64,000 nt of DNA, taken from contig NZ_JAKLUA010000014.1 of NCBI RefSeq assembly GCF_022012435.1, forward strand, positions 120,989 through 184,988, written 5' to 3'. Below the pieces are notes generated by a model. That model was given only the letters and a program-made list of their open reading frames with translations. It made no database searches and was not told the origin of the DNA. Positions within the stretch are counted from its first letter, which is position 1, and every line of letters starts with the position of its first letter. The position numbers and the translations under genes were made by a program. The stretch comes from Bradyrhizobium zhengyangense. GTDB lineage: Bacteria; Pseudomonadota; Alphaproteobacteria; Rhizobiales; Xanthobacteraceae. Positions 17,716-25,858 of the stretch are shown piece after piece.

Positions 17716-18123
17716 TTAGCGCGAGCGTTTGGGCAGCTTTGGCAGTTTCGCGGGATTGAAGGCTGGGATCTCCCCGGTCCGTTCAGGCGCCGCCGCGGGC
17801 TGTTCCGTCAGAATGAGCGTTCCCTCGAGGACGACCCCCTGCGCCTGCCCCGCGGTCGCCGTGTAGGTCGCGATCTTGCCGGGGCACGTGCCTTCGATGT
17901 CCAGCGTGAGTTCATCATAGACGCCGAACACCGTGTCACGCCCTTCGGTGTGACGCTTCGTCGATACGGTTGCGGTGAAACGATCGCCATCGACCCGGCA
18001 GGAACCGTGATACGTCATCAGGCTGTCGCGGCCCCAGATCTGGCCGTCGGCGACATGGACGATGCCGGTGCCCTGGTCGAATGGCGTCTTGTACCACGCC
18101 GCGTAGGTGCCATCCTTCAGCAT
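17716..18123 (-). CDS. GrlR-like regulatory protein
   Basis: 135 residues, no signal peptide. The N-terminus MLKDGTYAAWYKTPFDQGTG and the segments GQIWGRDSLMTYHGS and FGVYDELTLDIEG match the GrlR-like family, named after a negative regulator of type III secretion in enteropathogenic E. coli but widespread in rhizobia as stand-alone proteins. The C-terminal 30 residues are proline/lysine-rich (EIPAFNPAKLPKLPKRSR). No secretion genes are near, so a link to secretion is not supported here. Confidence 0.6.
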   Translation of the reverse strand: MLKDGTYAAWYKTPFDQGTGIVHVADGQIWGRDSLMTYHGSCRVDGDRFTATVSTKRHTEGRDTVFGVYDELTLDIEGTCPGKIATYTATAGQAQGVVLEGTLILTEQPAAAPERTGEIPAFNPAKLPKLPKRSR

Positions 18124-18513
18124 GGGAGCGGTCTCCCCCTGATCTTGCTAGGCTAATCATCCACATGATCAGGGCTAAAGCGCGGTTAATGACCCGGCCC
18201 GTACCAATCCGGTGGCCCGCCTCAGGGCATCAACTTCCTCAATCATGTTCAGGATGATGAACGCCGGGCGAGCGAGTTATGGCGCGATTTCGCGCGAACG
18301 ACGCCTCCTGTTGCACGCTCGACGTGCTTTTGCTACGGTTGAGGTACGCGCCTCATTTCACCTCATGGGCCGACGGGTGATCCCGCCCCTGCCGCAAAGA
18401 TGCGGATTGGCGGCCGACCTTTGCGTCCCGTGAGGAGGGTGAGGCATGTGCCCAATTCGGGCTGAAGCAGAGTTGGCCTCCATCAAGGGCTGACCGCACA
18501 AGGGGAGGATGAC
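18124..18513. other. Intergenic region between GrlR-like gene and sugar ABC operon
   Basis: About 390 bases separating divergently transcribed units. It holds the candidate promoter at 18311-18339 and a ribosome site immediately before the ABC binding-protein gene. No convincing RNA gene or protein frame was found in the remainder. Confidence 0.5.
18311..18339 (+). promoter_or_regulatory. Candidate promoter of the sugar ABC transporter operon
   Basis: TTGCAC (18311-18316) and TACGGT (18334-18339) are separated by 17 bases, close to the housekeeping consensus. They lie about 175 bases before the first gene of the ABC operon. Supported only by sequence resemblance. Confidence 0.35.
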
Positions 18514-19467
18514 ATGCAGCGTCACTTGATCGCAGGCGTATCTGTCGCGTTCGCACTGGTTCTGGGCCTCGGCACGGCCAATGCGGCCGACAAGAAGGTT
18601 CTGGCCTTCGTCGTCAACGGCGCGTCCGACTTCTGGAAGATCGCGGAAGCCGGCGTGAAGAAAGCCCAGGGCGAACTGCCCAACTACAATCTTCAGCTCA
18701 AATATCCAGAACAGGCCGCCGCTGCCGTCCAGCAGCGCATGATGGACGACCTCGTCGCCGCCGGTGCCGCCGGCATCATGGTCAGCGCGGTCGATCCGAA
18801 GAACCAGGTCGAGCACCTCAACAAGATCGCCTCGCAGACGCTGCTGTTCACCACCGACAGCGACGCGCCGAACTCAAAGCGCATCGCCTATATCGGCTCG
18901 TCGAACGTCGACCTCGGCAAGGACGCCGGCAAGCTGATGCTCAAGGCACTGCCGAACGGCGGCAAGTGCGTCGGCTTCGTCGGCCTGCCCGGCGCGGACA
19001 ACGCCCGCGAACGCATCGAGGGCGTCAAGGAGACCATCAAGGGCTCGAAGGTCGAGCTGGTCGACGTTCGCGGCGACGAGATCGATCAGACCCGCGCCAA
19101 GCGCAACGTCGAGGACATCCTCGCTGCCATGCCCGACGTGAGCTGCCTGGTCGGCTTCTACTCCTACAACACGCCTCGCATCTATGAAGTGCTCAAGGAA
19201 GCCGGCAAGCTCGGCAAGATCCAGATCATCGGCTTCGACGAGGATCCGATCACGCTGGGCGGCGTCAAGGAAGGTGCGATCGCCGGCACCGTCGTGCAGC
19301 AGCCGTTCGAGTGGGGCTATCAGGGCATGAAGCTGATGGCGAAGTACATCGAGGGCGACAAGTCCGGCGTGCCCGCCAACGGCATCATCATCGTACCCGG
19401 CAAGGTCATCGACAAGAGCAATGTCGACGACTTCATGGGCTCGATGAAGGCAATGCTCAAAAAGTAG
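18514..19467 (+). CDS. Sugar ABC transporter periplasmic binding protein (RbsB-like)
   Basis: 317 residues with a Sec signal peptide (cleavage expected near ANA-ADKK at about residue 24). The mature protein has the type I periplasmic-binding fold of the ribose/xylose/inositol group: FVVNGASDFWKIAEAGVKKA, GIMVSAVDPKNQV, FTTDSDAP and IIGFDEDPITLGGVKEG. It captures a sugar in the periplasm and delivers it to the following ATPase and permease. The sugar is not predictable. The ATG is preceded by GGGGAGGATGAC. First gene of a three-gene operon. Confidence 0.88.
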   Translation: MQRHLIAGVSVAFALVLGLGTANAADKKVLAFVVNGASDFWKIAEAGVKKAQGELPNYNLQLKYPEQAAAAVQQRMMDDLVAAGAAGIMVSAVDPKNQVEHLNKIASQTLLFTTDSDAPNSKRIAYIGSSNVDLGKDAGKLMLKALPNGGKCVGFVGLPGADNARERIEGVKETIKGSKVELVDVRGDEIDQTRAKRNVEDILAAMPDVSCLVGFYSYNTPRIYEVLKEAGKLGKIQIIGFDEDPITLGGVKEGAIAGTVVQQPFEWGYQGMKLMAKYIEGDKSGVPANGIIIVPGKVIDKSNVDDFMGSMKAMLKK

Positions 19468-19497
19468 GAGACGTGCGGGCATTGCCCGCAGCCTTCA

Positions 19498-21000
19498 ATG
19501 ACTGAGCCGTTCCTCGAACTCGTCGACATCAGCAAGAGCTACCCCGGCGTGGTCGCACTCGACCACGTCGGCCTTGCCGTGTCGCCTGGCGAGGTGATCG
19601 CGCTGATCGGCGAGAATGGCGCCGGCAAGTCGACCTTGATGAAGGTGCTCGGCGGCGTGGTCGAGCCGAGCGGCGGCCGCATCCGCGTCGACGGTGTCGA
19701 GCGGAACGCGCTGACGGTGGCTGAGGCGATCACCGCAGGCATCGCCTTCGTCCATCAGGAGCTCAACCTCTTCGACAATCTCGACGTTGCCGGCAATGTG
19801 TTCATCGGCCGCGAGCCGGTGCATGGCGGGCCGCTGCGGCTGATCGACCGCAAGGCGCTCTACGCCAAGACGCAGCCGCTGCTGGACCGTTTGGGGGCCG
19901 ATTTCGCGCCGGACGCGCCGCTCGCCGAGCTGTCGCTGGCCCAGCGTCAGCTCGTCGAGATCATGAAGGCGCTGTCGCTCGATGCGCGCCTGGTGATCAT
20001 GGACGAGCCGACATCGAGCCTGACCCTTTCCGAGACCGACCGGCTGATGCGGGTCATCGCAGCCCTGAAGGCCCACGGCGTCAGCATCATCTTCATCACC
20101 CATCGCCTCAACGAGGTGATGCAATGCGCCGACCGCGCGGTGGTCTTGCGCGACGGTCGCATGGTCGGCGCGCTGACCCGCGCCGAGCTGTCGCCGGCGG
20201 CGATGATCCGGCTGATGATCGGGCGCGACCTCAAATCGCTCTACGTGCCGCCGGCCGCCCCACCGGGCGAGCCCGTGCTCGACATCGTCGAGGCTGTGAC
20301 CGATACCTATCCGGAGCGCACAGTGAGCCTGTCGGTTCGCCGCGGCGAGATCTTGGGGCTGGCCGGCCTCGTCGGCTCCGGCCGGACCGAGCTGGCGCGC
20401 GCCGTTTTTGGCGTCGATGCGCTCCGGGGCGGCGCGATCAAGCTGAACGGCGAAGCGATCCGCGTGACAAACCCGCGCGCGGCGATCGACCATGGCATCT
20501 ACCTTATCCCGGAGGACCGCAAGGGCTGCGGGCTCCTGCTCGACGTGTCGATCGCCGAGAACATTTCGCTGCCGGACCTAGCGTCCTATCTGCGCTACTT
20601 CCTGGTCAACACGGCGCAGGAGACGAAGAATGCCCGGGTCCAGCGCGAGCAGCTCAAGATCCGTGCGCCGGACGTTGCAACCACCGTCGGCTCGCTGTCC
20701 GGCGGCAATCAGCAGAAGGTCGTGCTGGCCAAATGGCTGTCGATGCGGCCCAAGGTGCTGATCTTCGACGAGCCGACGCGCGGCGTCGACGTCGGCGCCA
20801 AGCAGGAAATCTACGAGATGCTGCGCCGGCTGACCGACGCCGGCGTCGCGATCCTGATGATTTCGAGCGACATGGAGGAGGTGATCGGGGTCAGCGACCG
20901 GATCGCCGTCATGCACGAGGGCGCGATTTCGGGTTTCCTTGATCGCAGCCAGTTCAGCGAGCACAACGTGCTTCAATTGGCCGTCGGCCACGCGGTTTGA
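19498..21000 (+). CDS. Sugar ABC transporter ATP-binding protein (RbsA-like, two ABC domains)
   Basis: 500 residues with two fused ABC modules. The first has Walker A GENGAGKST and a signature region LSLAQRQLVEIMKALS; the second has the degenerate Walker A GLVGSGRTELAR usual in this family and the signature LSGGNQQKVVLAKWLS, followed by DEPTRGVDVGAK. This is the energising subunit of a CUT2-type carbohydrate importer at the inner membrane. It begins 30 bases after the binding-protein gene and ends 12 bases before the permease gene. Confidence 0.9.
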   Translation: MTEPFLELVDISKSYPGVVALDHVGLAVSPGEVIALIGENGAGKSTLMKVLGGVVEPSGGRIRVDGVERNALTVAEAITAGIAFVHQELNLFDNLDVAGNVFIGREPVHGGPLRLIDRKALYAKTQPLLDRLGADFAPDAPLAELSLAQRQLVEIMKALSLDARLVIMDEPTSSLTLSETDRLMRVIAALKAHGVSIIFITHRLNEVMQCADRAVVLRDGRMVGALTRAELSPAAMIRLMIGRDLKSLYVPPAAPPGEPVLDIVEAVTDTYPERTVSLSVRRGEILGLAGLVGSGRTELARAVFGVDALRGGAIKLNGEAIRVTNPRAAIDHGIYLIPEDRKGCGLLLDVSIAENISLPDLASYLRYFLVNTAQETKNARVQREQLKIRAPDVATTVGSLSGGNQQKVVLAKWLSMRPKVLIFDEPTRGVDVGAKQEIYEMLRRLTDAGVAILMISSDMEEVIGVSDRIAVMHEGAISGFLDRSQFSEHNVLQLAVGHAV

Positions 21001-21012
21001 GATGAGGGTGCC

Positions 21013-22026
21013 TTGAACAAGAAAGATCTGAGCCTGCTGGTCCTGATCCTGGTCGTCGGCGCGGTCGTGGCCTTCATCAATCCGCGTTTCCTCTACGTCG
21101 GCAATCTCTCCAACACGCTGAACCAGGTCGGGATGTTCGGCATCTTCTCGATCGCGGAAGCCTTCGTGATCATCATCGGCGGGATCGAGCTCTCGGTCGG
21201 ATCGGTGATCGCCCTACTCGGCGTTCTCTTCATCGACCTCATCGTCAATCACGACGTCAACTGGATGGTCGCCTTTGCCGCGATCATCGCCAGCGGCCTC
21301 GTGATCGGCCTCGTGCACGGCGCGCTGGTGACGCGGATGCATATCCAGCCGTTCGTGGTGACGCTGTGCGGACTTCTGATCTATCGCGGCGCGGCGCGCT
21401 ATTACACTGAGGACGCGACGGCCGGCTTCGGCTTCGGCGCCAGCTTCCCGACGCTGGAATGGCTGACCGCGGGCCGAACCAATTTGCTGGGCTTTCCGGT
21501 CCCGCACAGCCTTGTGGCGCTGATCGTCGTCGCCGCCATTGCATGGGTGCTGCTGCACCGCTCGGTGTTCGGCCGTTATCTCTACGCCGTCGGCAAGAAC
21601 GAGGAGGCCGCGCGCTATTCCGGCATCCGCTCCGAACGCGTGATGGTTTCGGCCTATGTCATCTGCGGCGGGCTGACCGCGTTCGCGGCGATCCTGTTCG
21701 CGATGTATACCCGCTCGATCTCGCCCGCCGTGCACGGCTCGTTCTACGAGCTCTATGCCATCGCCGCGGCCGTGCTCGGCGGCTGCTCGTTGCGCGGCGG
21801 CGAAGGCTCGATCGTCGGCGTCGTGCTCGGCACCGTGCTGCTGCAGGTGCTGCAGAACCTGGTCAATCTGCTGGGAATCCCGAGTTCGCTGAATTTCGCT
21901 GTGATGGGCGCAGTGATCCTGATCGGCGTGCTCGCCGACCAGTATCTCGTCCAGCGCCGGCAACGCGTGAGCACGGCCAAGGGCCGGACGCAGGCAAGCC
22001 TCGCCGCCGCCCCGCTCGAAGGGTGA
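21013..22026 (+). CDS. Sugar ABC transporter permease (RbsC-like)
   Basis: 337 residues with about nine to ten hydrophobic segments, matching the RbsC/AraH branched permease family: GGIELSVGSVIALLGVLF near residue 57 and the late AAAVLGGCSLRGGEGSIVGV loop are family signatures. The start is TTG, with AGGG upstream, 12 bases after the ATPase stop. Forms the membrane channel with the preceding two proteins. A hairpin with a short T-tract follows. Confidence 0.88.
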   Translation: MNKKDLSLLVLILVVGAVVAFINPRFLYVGNLSNTLNQVGMFGIFSIAEAFVIIIGGIELSVGSVIALLGVLFIDLIVNHDVNWMVAFAAIIASGLVIGLVHGALVTRMHIQPFVVTLCGLLIYRGAARYYTEDATAGFGFGASFPTLEWLTAGRTNLLGFPVPHSLVALIVVAAIAWVLLHRSVFGRYLYAVGKNEEAARYSGIRSERVMVSAYVICGGLTAFAAILFAMYTRSISPAVHGSFYELYAIAAAVLGGCSLRGGEGSIVGVVLGTVLLQVLQNLVNLLGIPSSLNFAVMGAVILIGVLADQYLVQRRQRVSTAKGRTQASLAAAPLEG

Positions 22027-22043
22027 AGGTGAGGTGAGCGTCG

Positions 22044-22070
22044 CGCCGCTTACGCAGCGGCGTCGGTTTT
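22044..22070 (+). terminator. Probable terminator of the sugar ABC operon
   Basis: CGCCGC (22044-22049) pairs with GCGGCG (22057-22062) around a 7-base loop and is followed by TCGGTTTT. An outer AGGTGAGC/GCTCACCT pair (22032-22039, 22071-22078) extends the structure. It sits 18 bases after the permease stop. Confidence 0.5.
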
Positions 22071-22098
22071 GCTCACCTGAACCGGCGCCGGCAAAGCG

Positions 22099-22455
22099 TC
22101 AGAAGCCACACTCCGCATAGCCTTTCCGCGCCAGCCGGAAGTGCGAGCCGTCGCCGACGAAATCAACGTCCAGACATTGGTTGCCGCGACGAAACGCGCC
22201 CAGGCCCTCGCAATGCAGATATTCGAGGTTGATGCGCCATCGCTTCTCCGACGGCAGATAGGTTGCGAAGTCGTGTTGGGCGCGCGCGGGGCCCTTGCAT
22301 ATTCCGGCAATATATTGCCTGATATCGCTGGGAAGGACCCCGATATGCTCTGCATTCAAGGGATCGTCATGACCGACGCCTCCCGATCGCGCGTCGGCTG
22401 GAAGCGTTGCACAAACCGTCAAGCTCAATCCCAGCAGGAATGTTCTGATCCACAT
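22099..22455 (-). CDS. Small secreted protein, unknown function
   Basis: 118 residues with a Sec signal peptide (MWIRTFLLGLSLTVCATLPA, cleavage near ADA-RS). The mature part has cysteines in IAGICKGP, YLHCEGLG, NQCLDVDF and AECGF, probably paired as disulfides in the periplasm. No family recognised. Convergent with the sugar ABC operon. Confidence 0.6.
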   Translation of the reverse strand: MWIRTFLLGLSLTVCATLPADARSGGVGHDDPLNAEHIGVLPSDIRQYIAGICKGPARAQHDFATYLPSEKRWRINLEYLHCEGLGAFRRGNQCLDVDFVGDGSHFRLARKGYAECGF

Positions 22456-22611
22456 TGTCTCTGCCTTATCGTGCTCGCGTAACGTCGCACTATAGCGCCG
22501 GAGAGCTTACGGGCAGCTGGCAACATCGTGCCTTGCGGCCGATCAAGGTTTGGACCGGGATGTCGGGGCCGGAGACCGCGGCTGCCGCCGGGTAGTGTCT
22601 CAGTTTGAAAT

Positions 22612-22896
22612 TCATCGGAACATTCGGTCGGCGAATTCAACCAGAACGCGGACCGCGCCGGGAAGCAGAAAGAAGCCAACGATCCAGCCGACTATGGCAA
22701 TGGGCCATGATGGGGTCGCGGGCAGCCGCGTTGCGGTCCAAAAGACCAGCGCCGATGCTATCGCCGAGCAGGCACCAATAACGACTGACTCGCGATCTTT
22801 GAAGGCGGCTTCCGGAAGTCCGACCAGCAAACCGATTGCAAGTAGGCCGAATGACCAGCCGCCTCCGAAGAGAATTGCTCTTAGCAATCCCTTCAT
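22612..22896 (-). CDS. Small membrane protein, unknown function
   Basis: 94 residues with three predicted membrane segments (AILFGGGWSFGLLAIGLLVG, VVIGACSAIASALVFW, WPIAIVGWIVGFFLLPG). The ATG at 22896 has GGAGGG at an ideal distance, so I prefer it to the in-frame start at 22947. No family or operon partner recognised. Confidence 0.6.
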   Translation of the reverse strand: MKGLLRAILFGGGWSFGLLAIGLLVGLPEAAFKDRESVVIGACSAIASALVFWTATRLPATPSWPIAIVGWIVGFFLLPGAVRVLVEFADRMFR

Positions 22897-22952
22897 GTTG
22901 CCCTCCGTTGCGCCGATAGCTCGCGGGAACCGTTTGTTCTCAACCATATGAC

Positions 22953-23114
22953 CTAATTGATACCCAACAGAAGCTGCGCCAATTGAAATATCTGCACGCG
23001 CGTTGATAAATCTCGTGAACGAATAGACAGTATCTCACCTAAAAGCGTCTTTGATGCCTCATCGTCAACGTACAGTTCGCAGTCAGGATGCGGGGCGTCG
23101 TCCATCTTAGACAT
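22953..23114 (-). CDS. Possible small hypothetical protein
   Basis: A 53-residue frame (MSKMDDAPHPDCELYVDDEA continuing to a leucine-rich helix LSTRVQIFQLAQLLLGIN). Its composition looks protein-like and differs from the antisense frame over the TonB receptor that it is joined to further upstream. No ribosome site is obvious and no family is recognised. It could be a real short gene or a remnant. Confidence 0.3.
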   Translation of the reverse strand: MSKMDDAPHPDCELYVDDEASKTLLGEILSIRSRDLSTRVQIFQLAQLLLGIN

Positions 23115-23212
23115 TGCGAATTGTGCGCTTACTGAAAGACTACCTGCCGCCGGGCAGCCGTTCGGGTCGCCTGGTCCGCCACGGCCATGGATGCGGCGGA
23201 AGACCCCCCGCC

Positions 23213-25681
23213 TCAGAAGGTCACCCGCGCCCCCGCATAGAAAGCCCTTGGCCTTGCCGGGCTCAGCGAGCGCGGGTCGGTGAAGGGATTGCCGCCGTTG
23301 GTGAAGTTCGGCAGCGCGCCGGTGTCGAAGAACTGTCCGTAGGTCGCGTAGCGATTGTCGAAGATATTGTCGACCTTGCCGTAGAGCTGGACGTTCTTGG
23401 TGACCTGGTAGGACGTATGCAGGTTGAAGACCGTGTAGGACGGCAGCTTCGAAGATTGGTTGGACTCGTCGCCGACCAGATATTGGCTGGAGACAAACAG
23501 TGCGTTGCCGCCGACGTTCCACTCGTCAGTAACAGCGTAATCGACGCCGAGCTTGACGCGGTGGGGCGGGATCGCGGGGATCTGGTTGCCGGGCACGACC
23601 TGGATGTGGCCGGCGGCATCGGCGAACGGGCTGTTCGAACCGAGCGTCAATGGGTCGAGGAAGCGGGCGTCGATGAAGGTATAGCTCGCCTGGAACTGAA
23701 GCGCCGCTGACTTGACGTTGACCTCGGCCTCGAGGCCCTGACGCCGCGTCCTGCCGACATTGGTGAAATAGCCAAAGCCGGTTCTATCAGGAACAGGGAC
23801 GGCCAGGATGTCGTCATAGTTGGTGGCGCGGAAGCCACCGAGCTTCCAGCCGAGCGTGCCGATGTTCAGCTCCCTGGTGCCGCGCAGCCCCGCTTCCACG
23901 GTCTTGGACACAACCTGCTTCAACGGCGGATCGGAGACCAGAAACGCCGCGATGAGACAGGGATTGTTCGGATCGGCGCAGCCGAGCTCGAGCGGCGTCG
24001 GCACACGGTTGGCCTCGGAATAGCCGGCATAGGCGGTCAGTTCCGACGTGATCTTGTAGGTGCCGCCGATCACCGGATTGAACCGTGTGTAGGTATAGTC
24101 GCCGTTGAGCGCGGTACCGAGTTGATCCTCCAGCGAGATGCGCGCCACATTGAAGCGGCCTCCGCCTGTGATCGCGAAGGCGTCCGTCACGTTGAACGTA
24201 TCGGTCGCATAGAGGCCGTTATATTGATTGACCGTCCGCAGCGAGACGGGACCGGCAAGCCCGGTCGCGACCGTGCCTGATGGCCCCAGGAAGACGCCGC
24301 TGCCAGTCACGACGTAGTTCTCTCCGATCGAGCCGATCTCCGCCATGGCATCGTAGCGCGTGGTGCTGGCATCGTAGCTCGTACCGACCACGAAGCGGTT
24401 CTCGTGCCCAAACAACTGATCGGTGTTGGTGGCCTGCCCCGAGACGCCAAAGCTGGTCGACCGTATCGAGCTCCGATCGATCTCGCCGAGGATCGTGCCC
24501 GGCGCAAAGGGATTGCCGAGCTGGACGCCGTTCGTGCCGTTCGCAGGAGTCGCACCGTCGCCGAAGCACAGCAGTGTCGCGTCCGCCGCACACTCACCGA
24601 CCTCGGTCGGATTGCCGTCGACGACCTTGTGCTCGTACCGGCGCACGTGAGCGGTGCCTTCGAGCGTCCAGGTCGGCGTCGCGTCGGCCTTGGCAGTCAG
24701 GTTGAGATAGCCGACGCGGTTGGAACTGGTCTGCGGTGTCGTGTAGGTCGCGCCCCAATAATTGTTCAGGAGCTCAGCCGGCACGGTGGCGCTGGCGCCG
24801 AAATCGTTCTTGGCAGCCCCGACATTGAGGTGGAATTCGCTGTCGCCCGCCTTGTAGCCGACGTCACTGTAGAAGCGCCGCACATCCGATTGGGAGAAGT
24901 TGCGGAAACCGTTGTCGTGCAGGCCTTCGAGCGCGGCGTAGACGCCGTAGTTCTGGTCGACCTGCTTGCCCCATTGTGCCGAACCCTGGATGCGGCCGAA
25001 CGAGCCGCCCATGACATCAAGCTCCGTGCCTTGATAGGTGAAGCCATCTTTCATCTGCAGATTGATCGCGCCACCGAGCGCGTTGAGGCCGAAGGCCGGA
25101 TTATTGGTCACCAGCGTCGCCGACCTGATCGCTGCGGTCGGGATCAGGTCCCAGTTGACGGCGTCCGAGAACGCTTCATTGATGCGGACGCCGTTCTGGT
25201 ACACGGCCAGTCCCTGCGGCGTGCCCGTCACGGGCGAGGCGATAAAGCCGCGAAACTCGACGTTGGGCTGGAACGGGTTGCCGGTGACCTCGCTGATGCT
25301 GACGCCGGCGATGTTGTCGCGCAGAGCATCCGTGACGTTGAGCGAGCCGGTGCGCTTGATCTGGTTGGCGTCGACGGCGTTGATCGCCGACGGAACCTTG
25401 TCGACCTCGAGACCCCTGCCAGTGCCGGGCGCCGTCGGATAGACGTAGATCCTGCCGCTGCTCCTCGGCTTGCCCGAATTCGAAGCTGTCCGCGCGACGG
25501 GGCGCGACGGCGCGCGACGCGCGGTCGGCTGCGGCGCCACCACCTCGACCGCGGGCAAATTCTGGACGTTGGTCTCTTCGTCTTGCGCGGCGCGCGCGTC
25601 GGCCACGAAAAACAGGCTGGACAGCAGCCCGGTCGAGACCGAGGCCATCAGCAGATTTCGCGCGTGTCCCAGCTTGCCCAT
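23213..25681 (-). CDS. TonB-dependent outer-membrane receptor
   Basis: 822 residues. A signal peptide (to about residue 31, DARAAQ) is followed by a linker and the plug domain (KVPSAINAVDANQIKRTGSL, NVTDALRDNIAGVSISEV, PNVEFRGFIASPVTGTPQGL). The rest is the 22-strand barrel, ending in the aromatic C-terminus YAGARVTF needed for outer-membrane insertion. Ligand unknown; TonB receptors next to XoxF/lanmodulin genes in methylotrophs take up lanthanide chelates, which makes that a reasonable but unproven guess. A double palindrome lies directly upstream and a sensor kinase gene is next on the same strand. Confidence 0.88.
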   Translation of the reverse strand: MGKLGHARNLLMASVSTGLLSSLFFVADARAAQDEETNVQNLPAVEVVAPQPTARRAPSRPVARTASNSGKPRSSGRIYVYPTAPGTGRGLEVDKVPSAINAVDANQIKRTGSLNVTDALRDNIAGVSISEVTGNPFQPNVEFRGFIASPVTGTPQGLAVYQNGVRINEAFSDAVNWDLIPTAAIRSATLVTNNPAFGLNALGGAINLQMKDGFTYQGTELDVMGGSFGRIQGSAQWGKQVDQNYGVYAALEGLHDNGFRNFSQSDVRRFYSDVGYKAGDSEFHLNVGAAKNDFGASATVPAELLNNYWGATYTTPQTSSNRVGYLNLTAKADATPTWTLEGTAHVRRYEHKVVDGNPTEVGECAADATLLCFGDGATPANGTNGVQLGNPFAPGTILGEIDRSSIRSTSFGVSGQATNTDQLFGHENRFVVGTSYDASTTRYDAMAEIGSIGENYVVTGSGVFLGPSGTVATGLAGPVSLRTVNQYNGLYATDTFNVTDAFAITGGGRFNVARISLEDQLGTALNGDYTYTRFNPVIGGTYKITSELTAYAGYSEANRVPTPLELGCADPNNPCLIAAFLVSDPPLKQVVSKTVEAGLRGTRELNIGTLGWKLGGFRATNYDDILAVPVPDRTGFGYFTNVGRTRRQGLEAEVNVKSAALQFQASYTFIDARFLDPLTLGSNSPFADAAGHIQVVPGNQIPAIPPHRVKLGVDYAVTDEWNVGGNALFVSSQYLVGDESNQSSKLPSYTVFNLHTSYQVTKNVQLYGKVDNIFDNRYATYGQFFDTGALPNFTNGGNPFTDPRSLSPARPRAFYAGARVTF

Positions 25682-25798
25682 TCCCTCGCCCCATTAGGCA
25701 CCCCGGCTGTTTTCATGTTCGCCGTTTGGTCGAGACGAGTGTATTCGGCGGCAGCTCACGCACTAGCCACAAAAGGTCGGGCAATATCCGCACCCGTT

Positions 25799-25835
25799 TT
25801 CCCGACCAAATCGGGAATTTTTCCCGATCGGGAAA
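25799..25835. promoter_or_regulatory. Double inverted repeat upstream of the TonB receptor (candidate operator)
   Basis: Four half-sites of TTCCCGA/TCGGGAA: 25799-25805 and 25811-25817 form one inverted pair with a 5-base gap, and 25821-25834 is a gapless pair inside a perfect 16-base palindrome (TTTCCCGATCGGGAAA, 25820-25835). It lies about 120 bases upstream of the receptor start, in the gap after the sensor kinase gene. It may be an operator, or in part a hairpin ending the kinase transcript. Confidence 0.6.
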
Positions 25836-25858
25836 TCTCCTGCTTGAAGCGGGCGCGA

